Source of the DNA: Anarhynchus alexandrinus
Lineage: Eukaryota > Chordata > Aves > Charadriiformes > Charadriidae
Length of the DNA: 64,000 bases
Direction of reading: 5' to 3'
Assembly (NCBI GenBank): GCA_008711295.1
Contig: VUYV01000068.1
Coordinates: forward strand, 2,647,721-2,711,720
Part shown: piece after piece, positions 1-14,700 of the stretch
Numbering within the stretch: position 1 is the first letter of the stretch
Layout of the letters: every line of letters starts with the position of its first letter
Notes under the pieces: model-generated
What the model was told of the DNA's origin: nothing
The model's database searches: none
Seen by the model: only the letters and a program-made list of their open reading frames with translations
Position numbers and translations under genes: made by a program

Positions 1-2110
1 TTTCTTTATAAAGGGGAAAAAGCAGATTTTTCTTGTCCTACTTCAGAATTTAATTTCTCAGGAAATGCATGTACTGAGGGGAGTGGAATTCTTATGTTGA
101 ATGCAGTATTGGTGCTCCTGTGTTTAACAAACTAATGTTTTCAATAGTTTTAACTGTTGTTATGTTTTTGAAGAATGTGCTTGGAAGAGCTGATTAATTG
201 TTCACAACTGTTATGAGACTGAGAATTTTCACTATATTTAAATTTCTTTTTACTCAATATTGTCCTTTAAGGGTGTAAGGAGAGCTGTTTGTCAGTACAG
301 GATATGTCTGAATGAAGTCTTTCTTTTGAGTGCCCATATCCAGCCCCCATTATTGTTATTCCCCCACACCTCCTTCTTTTATTTGAGGTAAATTGAATTG
401 ATTTCTTTTTAATAGATTTTTAGCTATAAATCTTTGTGGCTTTTCCTGTGAAGGAGAGAGAACATAACGAGAAGAAAGAGATTGAAGAGGGGTGTTACTG
501 AAGTCGAAGGGAAGTCTGGTGTTGGACTCTAGATAACTTTCCAAGTCTGTCTTGGTCTGACAACTGTGCATAATGAAGTATGTTTTTACAAGCAGCTATG
601 AAATTTTCTTCTTTTGGGGGTGGGAGAGTCTGCATGGTTGCAGATATTCTTACTAGCACAATAGTATTACTATTTTTTTAAATCCAGGTAGTGAATTTCA
701 AACTTCAAGGGCTGAATCTGTCAACTAATACTGAGGGTATTTCAGTACCTCCAAAAGTACAATGACTTTCCTCCCGGGCAATCTAGATTTCCATTTCTTC
801 CCTGCTTTGGGGGTATTCAGCATGATCAGTAGCATCTTGTACCGCATGTTTTAGTCTGTCTGGTTAGACTCCAAAGAGCAAGCCTACGAACAACTTCACA
901 AACCGTGTGATTTTTTATTATGTTGGAAGCTCTTCTGCTTTGAGTCTAAAAAAGCAAGTAGTGAAGAAGAAAGCCTCACAGCCAGCATACAAATACCCTT
1001 TCTTCTTTGGTTTTGCTATATTGTACAGTAATAAGCATAGCCTATGAAAAGTGTTCTGTTATTTTCTTAGCTCCTACTTGCTGTGAAGATCCTTTTTCTA
1101 GTAATGTGACAATTTTCCATTCTTGTATCTATGCTGGGATATGGATAGACTGTGAACTCCCTCTTCCTCATAGCTGCAAATGTCCTAGTGAGTGCCATTG
1201 GGAAAGGCTGCTGTGGATGGAAATAAATCAAAACAGCACGGTAGGAATAATTGCTCTGCTTTAGAAGAAAAGAGTTGGCAGAGCACAGGGAGTGGGCACT
1301 GTAGATCTGAAGGAGCAGATGGGTCTTAACGAAAAGAGGGTAGATCATAGAATGAATTTAAGCATGTTATTTTTGATCTTGTGCCTTTAAAGTGACAGTG
1401 GGTAGACCAAACACCTGTTCTTTATCATCACTTTTTAGGAAATGTAAATAAGTCGATGTGTTAATTCACTTTTAAAACTTCACCTCAGCTTACTTCTTAA
1501 ATATCTGCTGGTGTGTTTGCCCTATACATAGGTGGGGTATTTTGAGGAAAAATTAGGTTTTTGCGAAAACACCCTCCCCAACCCTGACAATCTACTATAA
1601 TATAGAACAAGTTTAGGAGTTAGTTAACTTAGGAACCAATTAACTAATTTTGGTTTTGCTATGTATGTAGTACTGATATAAGAAGTTGGTTGGGTGCCTC
1701 TCTGCTGTTGCTCTGTGTAGTGAAGAGAGGCTGTTTGCTGTGTTCCATTCTGGTTCTAGGACTTCACATCCACTTTGCATTTCTCATGTCAGGAAAACTT
1801 GCATTAGCTGTCAGTCCTTGGAGTGCACTGTGCTTGTGTAAAGAACAAACTGTTGGAGGATCTTGCATCTTTGTTAAAAGTAGGGAACTACAGGTAGAGT
1901 CCTGGGGTAGGACTTCAGCTTTGGTTTCACCAGGAGTGGGGATGCTTTGAGCATGCTTGGGCTGTGCCTTAATAAATGCTGAAAAACTCCAGATATAGGC
2001 ACAATGCAAACTTGCACCACTATTGTAGATGCAGCTGGTGTGAGCCACATCTATGACTTCACTGTTAATGTTTCCAGCCAGCTGTAATCTGCTTACTGAA
2101 TGCTTAATTG
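1..2110 (+). other. GALNT2: GALNT2 intron 1, 5' part in this window
   Basis: Non-coding, AT-rich sequence upstream of the first CR1 element. The open frames here are short, uneven in composition and lack paired splice signals, so I do not call any gene. It is assigned to intron 1 of GALNT2 because the first exon found downstream (33052) begins at the stem region of the protein. The GC-rich first exon with the membrane anchor is absent, and no CpG-island-like stretch is visible. That assignment is an inference: 5' parts of this stretch could be intergenic only if exon 1 lay inside the window, and I found no sign of it. Confidence 0.6.
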
Positions 2111-3280
2111 TAGAATCATAGAATGGTTTAGGTGGGGAAAAAACCTTTAAGATCATCAAGCCCAAACATCAACCTAACACTGCTAAAACCCCACCACTAA
2201 ACCATGTCCCTAAGCACCACATCTACACATCTTTTAAATACCTCCAGGAATGGTGATTCCACCACTTCCCCGGACAGCCTGTTCCAATTTTTGATAACCC
2301 TTTCAGTGAAGAAATTTTTCCTAATATCCATCCTAAACTGCCCACAGCGCAACTTGAGGCTGTTTCCCCTTGTCTTATCGCTTGTTACTTGGGAGAAGAG
2401 ACTGACCCCCACCTCTCTACAACCTCCTTTCAGGTAGCTGTAGAGAGCAATAAGGTCTCCCCTCAACCTCCTTTTTTCCAGGCTAAACAACCCCAGTTCT
2501 TTCAGCTGCTCCTCATAAGACCTGTGCTCCAGACCCCTCACCAGCTTCATTGCCCTTCTCTGGACACACTCCCAGCACCTCAATGTCCTTCTTGTAGTGA
2601 GGGGCCCAAAACTGAACACAGTATTTGAGTTGTGGCCTCACCAGCACCAAGTACAGGAGAACAATCACTTCCCTAGTCCTGCTGGCCACGCTGTTTCTGA
2701 CACAGGCCAGGATGCTCTTGGCCTTCTTGGCCACCTGGGCACACTGCTGGATCATATTCACCTGGCTGTCAACCAACACCCCCAGGTCCTTTTCTGCTGG
2801 GCAGCTTTCCAGCCACTCTTCCCCAAGCCTGTAGTGCTGCATGGGGTTGTTGTGACCCAAGTGCAGGACCCAGTACTTGGCCTTGTTGAACCTCATACCA
2901 TTGGCCTTGGCCCATCGATCCAGCCTGTCCAGATTCTCTCTGTAGAGCCTTCCTACCCTCAAGCAGATCAACACTCCCACCCAACTTGGCATCATCTGCA
3001 AAGTTACTGAGGGTGCACTCGATCCCCTCGTACAGATCACTGATGAAAATATTAAACAGAACTGGCCCCAGTACTGAACCCTGGGGAACACCACCTGTGA
3101 CCAGCTGCCAACTGGATTTATCTCCATTCACCCATTTGGGCCTGGCCATCCATCCAGTTTTTGACCCAGCGAAGACTACACTCTTCTAAGCCGTGAGCAG
3201 CCAGTTTCTCTATGAGAATGCTGTGGGAATCAGTATCAAAGGCCTTGCTAATGCCTTGATAGTCAACATCCATAGATGTC
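2111..3280 (-). mobile_element. CR1 LINE fragment, antisense, 5'-truncated and frameshifted
   Basis: On the minus strand this reads as the 3' part of a CR1 non-LTR retrotransposon: the RT palm region, the C-terminal RT tail, a short 3' UTR and the octamer tail near 2111-2122. Visible protein marks include a [14 protein letters not shown] block, the FADD catalytic motif and the [16 protein letters not shown] tail blocks. The frame is broken: the palm block lies in about 3149-2769, the next block in about 3127-2513 and the tail in about 2619-2197, each in a different frame, so no active protein can be made. The 5' end (about 3280) is approximate and lies inside the RT domain, the usual 5' truncation of CR1 copies. 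It sits antisense to GALNT2 in intron 1. Confidence 0.9.
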
Positions 3281-6200
3281 CCAGGTAAGCAAAGCAGATG
3301 TTTAGAAACTGTTGTGATGCTAATTCATACTTGACAGGGTCAGATGTGGCATGTCTCCTTTCGAAGTTTAAATGGGATCCAGGTAGTTGGGATCTGCCAG
3401 AGTTACTGGTTAGCAAAAAGTTGGTGCCATAACAGTTTTGCCAGTTAGGCTCAACAGTTGCTTCTGTGCTATGATACTATAAGCATTCAAGTCCAGTGCT
3501 TAATATTGACCATGCTGGAAATCTGTCTGCATTTATTATGTCATTGCATGTCCTGAAATCATATTAACTTGGTGTTGTCTTAGAAAGGAGATTGCATGAC
3601 AGAAATTTATTCAAGTCCCAGGAGAGGTGTTTTATTTGGTTAATTCCTTATAACATGGTATTCTAGTAGTGAAGGCGGACCAAGTTCATAAAAAGGAATT
3701 ATACTCACACTGGATCCAGAGAGCAAAATTGAGATTATACCCTATTACAGATCAGAAGTTGCCTTTGTAAGTGATTCTACTCACTTCATTAGAGCCATTC
3801 ACAGGATTTGAGGGATGCACTTGCTTGCGAGTTTGTTGTGTGCAAGAGATCTGAAGAGCAGACACACCTTCCTTTCAGCAAAGGATTAAAGGGCATAGCT
3901 GAGAAAGTGAGTCTGGTCTGAACTCATGTACATTCAGTAACTGTAAACTGCTCTGTTTGTTGAAAAGAAACCTACTTCTGGGCTTAAATCTGAAAGAAAC
4001 ACAAACTCAGTGACTAAGAATTTCCCTGAATGTAGGCCTTGTGTTTTGTCTGTGGTGTTTTTTTTCTGCAAGTGTATGTTTTTTCATCAGCCATCAGAGT
4101 ATATGTGACTATGAGCCTTGCAAATTTACATGAAGAAACAAGTATTGGGTTTTTTTTTCTGATGTTTGTTTGCGTCTTCAGAAACTCCTAGCACTAAATT
4201 GTGCTAATTTCTATGAAATTAGAACTCTGAGGTTTCTATAAGGTACTGCTAGCATTAAGCTACGCAACTTGAAGTTGCAATTTTTCTAATCATTCTTGAT
4301 TACTTCTTCATTTCTTGCATGTCAGGGGTAATTAAATGTTGACTAATTATAGTGGTTTAGATTTTTGCTGACAAAAATCTACTTTCTGAAGTACAAATTC
4401 CTGTTCTAGTTATAGTTGTCTTCTTTCAGCCTATATTTTAATGCAAAAAAAAAAATCATTTGGAGACTGTCTAAGCAAAAATGAAAGCAATCTGAATCAC
4501 AGTATAATTGGCTGCCCTGAACTACAGCAAGCTGTAGAATTAGCTGCCTTGAAATGGTGGTACTTACTGCGCACATCTTTCTGTACAGCAGTTCTTTTTA
4601 TACCTGCCAGTGGCTTCCATGCTGCTTTTGCTGAAGTCCAGGGTAGCAAAGGGTTGGGCCAGAGCAAATGGATTTTAATTTCCATCAGTGGGATGTAGAG
4701 CACAGTCTTAGTAGACAATTGGATGGGTATGTAACAGCGTTTCCTTCCAGACAATCAACAAGGATATTCTATGTCCCCTGCCATCCCAAAATACTGAGCA
4801 AACCTTTCCTCTGTGTCCTACCACCACTCTTGAAGTTCTAGATATACTTCTGCTACGGGTCAGTATTTTCTGCAGGGTATTTACTGACCAACTGAATTCA
4901 AGTGGTGGAAAGTTCACTTATGTTTCATGCAGCAGCATATGAATTTGTGCTGCACAAAGCTGGAATATGGAGCAGCCATAAATGAGATTTCTAGTTGTGA
5001 GTTAGCAAGGTAACATTGCACTTCATGTGGAAAGCAGCTGCCTATGGAACGTGCAGGAAACTCATTAGTGTTTGAGGACACCTTTCAGAAATACGGAAGA
5101 GGATGAAGTTATGGTGGTGCTCTTAAGCATTTTAGAGTGCAAGACCTGCTTTTTGGTATGACAACTGGCATTAACTGACTTGTATACTTGAAGTGAGTCT
5201 CTAGAGGAGTACAGGATAAAAGTTGATACCACTTTTGTCAATACACTTCTATGATGTTCTGTTTGTTAACTTGGCACACATTTTCAGGAATTAAGATATA
5301 AACTGCTTAGGATGCACCTTTAGTTCTCCTGAACTAAAAGGTTTTATGGAAATTCAGTCATCACTATCTTATGCGTAATATAGTGAGTTACCATACTAGA
5401 ATGGTTTTTTTTAAGAAGTACAAATTCAATATCCCATAGTAATTCTGTGACAATTTCTAAAAAAGGTATCACATATAGTCTTACAGATTTAAAATGCTTT
5501 TTCACTTACTGTGAATCTATAATTTTAGATAAGGCAAAATATTCTTGGCACTTCTTGTGATAATACTTCTTTAGTTGACTCAGAAAATAGAGAGATTGCA
5601 GAGATTTCAAGGCAGAGTGACCACAGAAAAATTACTCTTGGTACTGAAGTAGATCTTGCTTTTGGCTTTGTTTTGCTATAAGGCACACTCACAAGTAATT
5701 GTGAAAATGAAACTTTACTTATCTAGCTCTCCTGGTGTTAGAGGAGTATTGATTGTTCTTGAAGCTGATTTAGAGATGCAGCTTGCTGCATGCCTCTGTG
5801 ATGACTATATGCAATCTGTGGGTCTGTTCTAAATGGGGCTTTTTTAGTGCTTTTATTATAAACAGCCTCCTGCCTGTTGGCACTGCTGTGTGTGTGTTGC
5901 CCAGGAAATGGGCAGTGCTAGTGTGCCCTCTGAAGCTTTGCTACAACCCCCCACCTTGTGAGTGGTAATTTTCAAATCAACTTTTAATGGCCTTCCATTA
6001 GACATCAAAAGCATCTTGCTGCAAGTATGAATGCTTCCATATTCCTTAATGGCTTGCTAGTAAAATTGTGTCAATAACATTTTCCTTGTCTAATGTTGTA
6101 CTAGGCAGATTAGTTTTGCATGAGAAATTGTATCTTGTTTCTGCAGTTTCCAAACTGCACTTCTTTGTCTTCAGCTAGCAAACAGTAGAGCCAGTCATGC

Positions 6201-9200
6201 ACAGATCTGCCATTTTCTCAAAATGGTTTTGACAACTAAAATTTGATTTCTGTCGCTGAAGTCAAATGCTGTGTTTTCCCCTCTGTGCTGATCTCCCTTG
6301 AGTGATGAGCTTTGAAAACTTTACTGTTAGTTAAAACCAGGAGTTAGGACCTTGTAGTCTGGGTGAAAATGCAACCAAACCTTTTTGGTTGGTTTTGGTT
6401 GGGACCTCTGAACTTAGCGATTTTTAACTGGAAGGTTCACTTGGTGTGGTGTACTGCAATTTGTCTTTCCATTAATATTCCAGACACTTCTGTTCTACTT
6501 CCTTGTGTTCCATGGTATCTTAACTCTTCTCTTTAGTCACTTCATCCGTTCCTCTCTGTTCTGTTACTGCAGGAAAGAAGCCTTGTAGATGTCTATAGAC
6601 CACTCTTCCATTGATTGACAGGTTGTTGTTGCTTAGCATATTGGGTGTAAAAGCATCTGTGTTCAATCAGTTTCCTGATAACTGCCTCCCCAACTCCAAT
6701 GAGTCTTTCACAGTTCTTAATGTTTTTGAAGAGTCTGTTAGTAATCACAGTACTAAGAGAAGGTTTAGTGGTTCTGATCCTGGACTGTCATTCTTGGAAG
6801 ACATGGGTTTTATTGTCACCTGTTGCCTGCTGGAGCTCCAGAGGGCTGCCCAGTCACCTCAGTTTCTCTAGGCTGTGGTAGCAGGTGTAGGATGCATCTG
6901 CCCTTCTGCTCTGTCTGAACAGTGGAAATGAGTATTTTCTTCAAGGGTACTGGGAAAAGGTCTGTAATCTAAAATTGTCACTTGTTTTTATAACTGTTTT
7001 GCAGCTACAGTTAGTCGCCAGATTTTTGTAGGTTGCATAGTTTCCTAGATGACTAATAACAGTATCTTTCCAATAATTAAGTTGGTATTTCTGTACTGGT
7101 TTGGGAAAGTTTTGAGCAAGAATATTGGAATTTAAACAGGGATGCTTCACTGTAAATTTGCTTTCTATTACCTCTTTAAAGATTATTTTTAGGAAAGGAC
7201 AAATCTAATGTCTGACACTCATAAAGTTGAGAGAAGCCCTGAGACTCTGCCTTCATTTGGGGTGATACCCCTGTTCCTAGTAGTCTGCTGTTATTTTACA
7301 AAGAAGTTTAGAGGAAATACTACATGATCTAGACAGTAGCCCTTGCTGAAAAGGACTCCAAAATAGATAAAGATATGCTTACCTGTTTAAATGCTTGTTG
7401 CTAAAGGCTTGTTCTGTACCTTCTAAATTTCTTTTAAGAATAAGGTCTGTAGAAAATAAATTTCTAGAGTTATTTGAAGTTCTTTGATAATAATAGGAGG
7501 AGGAAAATGGTCAACTGCAAATTAATATGAAAAATCAGCAGAAATTGAGAGTTCTCTCTCTTTATGTGATCCTTGCTTTGGCTAAAATTCAGTCACTGCA
7601 TCATCTTTTGTGTGTCCTTCTTCATTTGTCTGAAATTTGTCTGAATTGAAAACTGCCACAGAAATTATATACCTGCCAAAGATCATTAAACATCAAAATG
7701 CAAAGGCCCATATTCCTTAATATTCCTTGCGTTAGTTCCTTGTATTGTACCCTTTCATACTTTATTTCCCACAAACTATATAGAGGTCTTCCTGATCACA
7801 ACTTTATATGAACATACTTGTCTTTGAACCAGCATGGGTACCACTTCCATGATGCTCTAAAGAAGTTATGGGTTTTTTTTTAAGGCTGTCAGCTGCAAAA
7901 TGATGTTTTTGAAAGTCAATTTATGGAAGCTGAATAACAGAGTATGTGACTTCTAACAACTGTCAGACCTTTCTGGATGAAAAAAAAATTCACAAATTAG
8001 ATGTGTGAGAAACATGAGCGTATTCCTACTGTGTTCGTGTAAATAGTGTTCCAGGCTAAGCAGACCCTGGATATTTAACACCAAGCTTGACAGTTCAGAT
8101 AATTAGGAGTAAAGATGCACGCAGTCCGTCAGTTCAGTGACGGGAGAAAGGACCTCTTCCTTTACAGTTCAGTGACAAAAAATGTTTTCTGCTTCTTAGT
8201 GGGAAGGCGGACTATTTTTAAGAGGTTTGTTCTTTACTTCACCTATGCGTTCTACTAAGGTGTGGCAATTTGTAGTCTGTGTCCTTTGACAAATCTGAGA
8301 CCAACACAACTTGATGTTTTACCCTTTGTTCTCTCATTTTAAAAATTTAAGGAAAACTTTTAGGGCAGAGAGCCATTTTGCAAACAGTCCTTTTTTGGGT
8401 CAACTTATAAGATGTTCAGTTGAACAAGACTTCACTTGGAAGAACTATTGTATCTCACTTCTTGCTGTTCTTTTATTGAAAGTTGGTAGGTTAAAGATAT
8501 CTTTGAAGTTTGTATCTTTTGAAGCTGTGAAATCTGCAGTGTTTTGGATTCCTGGTTATAAAAACATTTGTTCAGAGCAGGACTGATAAATTAAGACAAA
8601 GCTTCCTTCCTTAGCTTAAACAGGAAAGGAGTGTGGTTACTTTTGAAGACTCAGAGGGGTAGGTTAGCTGGTGTAAAATGTCTCTGGGAATTCTAGTTAG
8701 CTGCTTGCAAAGATGTTTCTTGAAATGCGTGTAGAGAAGGAAATACCCTTTCACTTGCAACTTTTTTCGCTTGTGCGTGCAGCAGAATAGAAGTTGATCT
8801 GTACTGAAATCTATGGCAAGGACTGTAATATTGCAATGGCTCTTGAGAGTTCCTTTATAGAAGCATGATAATTATTCACTTAAGATATTTTGTACCTTTT
8901 TAGATGCTGAATGCTTTGAACATCTTTCTGGAGTTAAAACAGTTTATGAAAATGCTGCTCAGTATTTCTGGGCCGGAGATTTATTTTTAACTTTTATAGG
9001 TGTACTTATAAGTCTCCACAGTTAATTTGCAAAGTATTTATACTGAGACCATGCCTTCCAAGAATCCATGGTATTGTCTGTTTTTCTTCTGTTCCTCATA
9101 GTCATGATGATTTTGAATTACTCTGAAGGCACTGCAGAGTGATCAGGTTTTCCCCAAAGCAACTCTGCAGAACTGAGTTATTAGAAATGTCAAAGTACTA

Positions 9201-9435
9201 ATCTTCAATATTGCTTCTGCAATTAGGTGGATCTCAAGTGCTCAAAATACCTTTACCGGTTAATGATCACAGACTTCAACAACATGCATTTCTGAAAGGA
9301 GTTTTATGCGAAGGACCTGCTTTTACATGATTAATTACTTCCGATCTTCTTGCAGGATAGGGTTTGAAATGCCTCTTGTATAAAAGGTTTATCTTAAACT
9401 TATACCAAATAGACCTAATATATGGGGTACTTTAT

Positions 9436-9451
9436 ATAGGTATATACCTAT
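9436..9451. repeat. 16-bp perfect palindrome
   Basis: ATAGGTATATACCTAT equals its own reverse complement. It lies in an AT-rich stretch followed by a T run, so it may be chance. No function is assigned. Confidence 0.6.
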
Positions 9452-10929
9452 TTTTTTTCTTCCTCTAACTATCCAGGTTTGGGTATCTTATCTTTTTATC
9501 GCACTGATGAAGATCAGTCACTGATTTATATTTTGTGTGTTTGTGTAACTATATACCAGAGTTGCTTTGATTTCTTTACCCTCCCCCAAATTACTCTCAG
9601 CATTAGCTCATCTTTTAAAAGTAGAATAATAGTTATAGCTCTCCCTTTACTTCCTCCTCCTTCATGAATGACTTCTCTTCATCAAGAGTCCAGCTGTAGC
9701 AAATTCCTAAAGCTTAGGCTTTTTTAAATTAAATTTCATCTAACTTGATATGTGTTTTGTATGGTGCAGTAAGCCAAATAGTTAATCCTTTCAAGCTTCA
9801 AACTTCACCCTGAATATCAGTCAAAAAAAGTTTGATTAGGACTCTTAGCTTTGTTCAGATAAAATGTTGGTGAGGAGGGAAGGCAGGCAGGGGTTTAGGG
9901 AAGATTGCTTGTTTAAGATGAGGAGGAGCTGTCTTAATTGACTTCTAGTTAACTTTTTTTTTGTCTCGGTCTGTGTAATTTTGAAGAGGTTCTCAACTGA
10001 CTTTTTAATTTTGTCTTTCTCCTATCTGGGGATGTGCCTGCTACCTTGACTGTTACCTGAGTTCTCCCTTTCCTTGAAAGTATGGTATATATATTTGTAA
10101 CATAGCACTCTGGCTTCTGATGCTACAGCATTTCTTGTAATCAAGATCTCTGAAAATAAGGCTAACCTGTCGTGCCTCCCCAAATCATGACTGAATGTGG
10201 AAACTTAATTCTGCAGGGTTTTAATCTTTCAATCGAGTATTTCTGTGTAAGTATAGAAGTTTTGCCTTTATTAGGAAAGGTTGGCTTTGGAAAAGTAATC
10301 CTTAGAGTAATTGGGAATTTCCTTTCGTTGTCAACATGAACTAATTAGTATCACATTGTCTGGCTCTTAGCACTTGCTAAGTGAAATTAAATTGAGTTGC
10401 ACATGTCTATTTGTTTCCAAAATAATAATTTTGGATGTTTGACAAATGGGCTTGCCTTTGTTATCACACACTCATTCTCGGATAGTTTCCCCATTAAAAA
10501 TGAGAGTAAGGCTGCCTGTGAATCTAACTGGAAAACCAGCAAAGTACTCTACAGCATAAGTGTTCGGTAGAGCTTAGAGCCCAATTGTGTCCTTAGATGT
10601 CACTTAGACTCTACAGCAATGCAAGCTAAGAAAATCTAATATTTCTTTTTTTGACATGATACTTCGCTGCTTATTTGAGGTAAGACCACAGCCCTGTGTG
10701 AGAATGCACGCTGTACAGTGCAAGATGGATTGCAGAAGGGGCTGTTAGTCTGTCTTCTGCTTTTTATGCGATTTAGTTGGATATTTTTAACTTCTGCATG
10801 TCGACAGGTGAGTCCATAGGCTGTGCAGTACAGGCCATCACTAGGGAAGTGAATGTTTGCCTATTGTTGAGGCATGTTTATTCAGTTGCATTGATTGCAA
10901 CTTAGAAGCATATGTTCTAACAAATAATT

Positions 10930-10960
10930 TTTCTGTGATTATATGACTCTGTGATTTATT
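10930..10960 (+). repeat. Possible decayed CR1 3' tail
   Basis: The segment contains TTCTGTGATTATATGACTCTGTGATTT, which resembles the tandem octamer tail at CR1 3' ends in sense orientation. The sequence just upstream no longer reads clearly as CR1, so this is either a very old copy or chance similarity. Confidence 0.35.
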
Positions 10961-11742
10961 GCTGATGTGGCTAATAAGCTGATCAGAGATCAGGCTAAAG
11001 TTGTATTAGTCATGAATAACCTCACAAGAGGGGGACTAGGTGCACAGCAAATGTAAGCGGGGCAGGCATGTCCAGGCACTTCTGTGTTGAAACAGTTAAA
11101 TGTTATCAAAACTGAACATAATTGATTTGAGCACGCTAAGTGTAGCAGCGGAATAAAAGCCGATGTTCCTCCTGACTTCAGTAAATTAATGGTAGGAAAT
11201 ATGACTGGAGAAGAGCAATGCGGTCTAGAGTGCTTGCTGCATTTAGAGATATTTTTAAGGAATGATTGGTTATCAGTTGCTTTCTCCCATAGGCTTGTAT
11301 GAGTCCACAGGGTAATGGCTTCCTGGCAGAGCATGCGGTTGAGCTGGCAGCTCTGAGCAGGCGTTTATTGCCAACTTCTGCATGGTGCAGGGGATGGCCT
11401 GTGGCCAAGCAGTGAGCTGTGAACTCTGGGGATAGTTCTTCTGTGGGTCATTGTGCAGGCACTGAAGTGAATTCTGCCCAAAACACAACCTTTTTGAATT
11501 AAGAGGAAAACTACCATTTACTCAAGTTCTTGTTTGTGCTGGCAGATTGGCCTAACAATTTAATTCAACTCTCGCTCTTCAGTTAATGCCTAGGAAGGAT
11601 GTGAATCATGTTGCAGTACGTGGCTGTGATGCCTTCATTCTGAAGTCTTAAAATTCCCTTGCAAAAAAATTAATGTCAGGAGTATCTGTTCTTCTTTGTT
11701 TAAAAAAAAAAAATCAGGGAAAACTCTGAATGTAATATTAGA

Positions 11743-11756
11743 GTGTGTGTGTGTGT
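11743..11756. repeat. (GT)7 microsatellite
   Basis: Seven uninterrupted GT units in intron 1. It is probably length-variable between individuals. No function is inferred. Confidence 0.9.
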
Positions 11757-14700
11757 AAAGACTTCAATGTTGGGAACATTTTGTAAAGAAATGCTTAATC
11801 TTTGACACAGTACTGAGAAAGTGGATGTGCTAGAATGTATTCACTGCACAGAAAAGCTAGCTGTTGCTGCACATTTGACAATTCTGTAATATTCTTTTAG
11901 CTTTATCTTTTAGATAGTTGGAGTAATGTCTACAGTATGCATTCCTACAAGGGTTTAAAAACAAAAGTTAGAAATCCTTTTCTTTACGGTCACCTGCTCA
12001 AGATGGAAAGGAATGTTACTGGGTAATTTTTTTTTTTTGGTAGTAAATTAGACAACTCTGACAGTTTTGCCAAGTTATTCTTCAATCATCTGTAAAACAG
12101 AAATGTCTTAGCAAGCAATGGCTTAATCGGTAGACCAAGAAATATATCTCGTACTTCTAATAAATCTTAATTTATATGATTCAAAACAGGAATGTTGTCA
12201 ACCCATGGATAAGTATTCACACAGAAACTTTAGGGTTAGCATGTTTCTTGCGTTTTCCCTATCTTATTTTGATAAAACACTTTCTTGTTGTTTACATCTA
12301 TATAAATCTTATCAGTAGTAATTTAATTAAAAATCATTTAAAAGGTGAAGATTTGTTTGTTTGGATATTGAGTCATTGGAAGACTAATATAAGAACTTGA
12401 TAAGATCATGAGTAGGAGTTAAGAGGAAGCCAAACGTGGTTTTCTTGTGCTGCAATGAAACTTGGCAGCCTGAGGATTCTAGACTTTTCATTTCTTTATT
12501 AATACATTTTTCACGATGGATGACATGCAGTATGTTTTTCTAGGATAAGAGAAGTATTGACTGCCAGAACAACTATTTCATTTTCTGTTCTCTCTTGTAA
12601 CTCTTTTTGCTATGAAGGGAATATGTTTTCATGCAGTTCGCTAGTTGTGCAACAAAAAAGCAGTTCATCTAGTAATTTTTTTGTTGGCCAGGGACTTTTT
12701 ATGCATTTGCTGTGATATTTGGCTTTATCAAAGTACCATGAGGGACCAATGGAAAAGGACAAATATCTTTTTTGTCATATTAGTCAATGTTGCTGTGTAA
12801 GGTGCTGTGGAACAATTAAGAATGATTGATTTCTCATAGCTTGTGTTAGCTTCTGGAAAGGTAGGCTTCTGAGATGGAACCTGTTTTTACTTTTAAGCAG
12901 AAATCTTATGATGGAAATCTAGTTTGTTTCAAACAGATTCCTGTTTTGTTACAGAAGTTGAGTACTTACTGCTCTTACAAGGAAGACTTGTTTGAAACTT
13001 TACCTGTAAGTGGTGGCACCAGGAAAATGAATAAGACAAATAGCATATTTTGAAGTTTTGCACCATTTATAAGTATTAAATATGTACTGTGGTTTGGTTT
13101 TGCCTGCCCCTTCAGTTTCTGTTATTCTTGTGTGCATGAAAGCTTTTTTAAAAAAAATTAAATTTAGGTCAACTTTTGTGTAGAGGATAACGTTGTGTTG
13201 AGAAAATACATCCCTTCTTTAGGTTCATTAGCGATTACTAAAATGCAAGTGAATTTACTACCAGAAAATTGAATTTACTTATGTACATTTTAAAATGTCT
13301 TGCACATCTGTCTTCTGGGTCAGCCTAATAGATGAGATTTAGTAGTCCTTCCAATGGCTGGAGAGAGACCAAAACTTCACATGGTGCAAACTCCTTTACT
13401 TCTAAGCTCTCTGAGCAGTCAAGAGGGTTATCCTCATGACCAGATTCTCCTTGGCTGGACCATGTCCTCCCAATACATTATGCATATACGCTATAACATT
13501 TTTGCTGCGGTGTGTGCTTGGGTGCGCTAGCTCTACCACGTGAAGAGGACTGATGTAATTGGTCTAGCAGAACAGACTCTTGCTGAGTGTCTGCATTCAC
13601 ATGTAAGTACTTGCATGCTTTTGAGCTTCATAACTTTTACCTGGGTCATAGCTAACACAGCTGTGCCGCTTGGACTCCAGAGTGTAATGTAATGGTTGCT
13701 TGGTGATGCCTGAGCCCGCCTTTAGTGGAAAATGAAACTGAAAGCTGAAAAGTGGTGCTCTGTTGGCACTCAGTAAGAGATTAATAAAGATCTAGATGGA
13801 AGGCATGAGAACTCTGCCTGAAAGTATTCTTTAATAGTTTTAGCTTACTATTAGAAGAGATCTGTCTGTCAAAGCAGAGCTCTCCTTCATTCACTGTTCT
13901 TCAGAGCCCTGTGAAGAGCTCCTGGACAGACATGCTCCGTGTGCCAGATCTCCTCCTTTGCCTTTATCTCATGTATGTCCTTAGTTCTTGCTAGTTGAGT
14001 CTATCACTGTTTGAATGGGCTACTCTTTTGGTGGCATTCTGCATATGACAAAACCAGGTTTGCTTTTCTACATATTCAGAACTAGACATTCGCAGCTCAT
14101 TATAAATAAGCTTTAAGGGTTTTTTGAACTGTTTTTCAGCTGTAACTAAACATATTGCCGATGTGCACATGTAACAAATCCTTCTGTGTGCTGAACCAAC
14201 GTAGAAAGTGGATTAAGAATGCAAACTGCAAAAGTCTGGTGCAAGAGCAGGGAAAACTAAATTTAATCTAGTCCTTCATTGAAAGCCAGACATGTCCAGT
14301 TTATCAATAGTATGGAGAAGGAAGGTGGTATTGTTCTTCCAGTAGTGCTCTCATTTGGGTTCCCTGACACTTGGTGTATTTCGTGCTTCCTACACTGTAT
14401 TTTTTTACCCTAGCTACAGAAATTCATGCTTTTAGTGTGTGATTGGCAATAAAGACATTATTTTCTTCAAAAGGTTACAATATTTCAGTGTAGTTTCTAG
14501 GAAGTTCAGAGCCCTGCAGCTCATACTGATCTTCTCCAAGAAAATTCGTTGTCATTAGGGATGCAGTTCTCCTTTTAAGGGGATAAAAATGTGAGAACTC
14601 AAAGCTAAGTAAAAATAACCAGTATTTTATTTCATCTGCAAAGGAATGGTTTCATTAAGAGAACAAATATTTACTTTCTCTCATCTAGAATATGTATTAT

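Noticed and set aside
2513..3127. 204-codon minus-strand open frame as a host gene
   Set aside because: It is part of the frameshifted CR1 reverse transcriptase. The neighbouring blocks continue in other frames.
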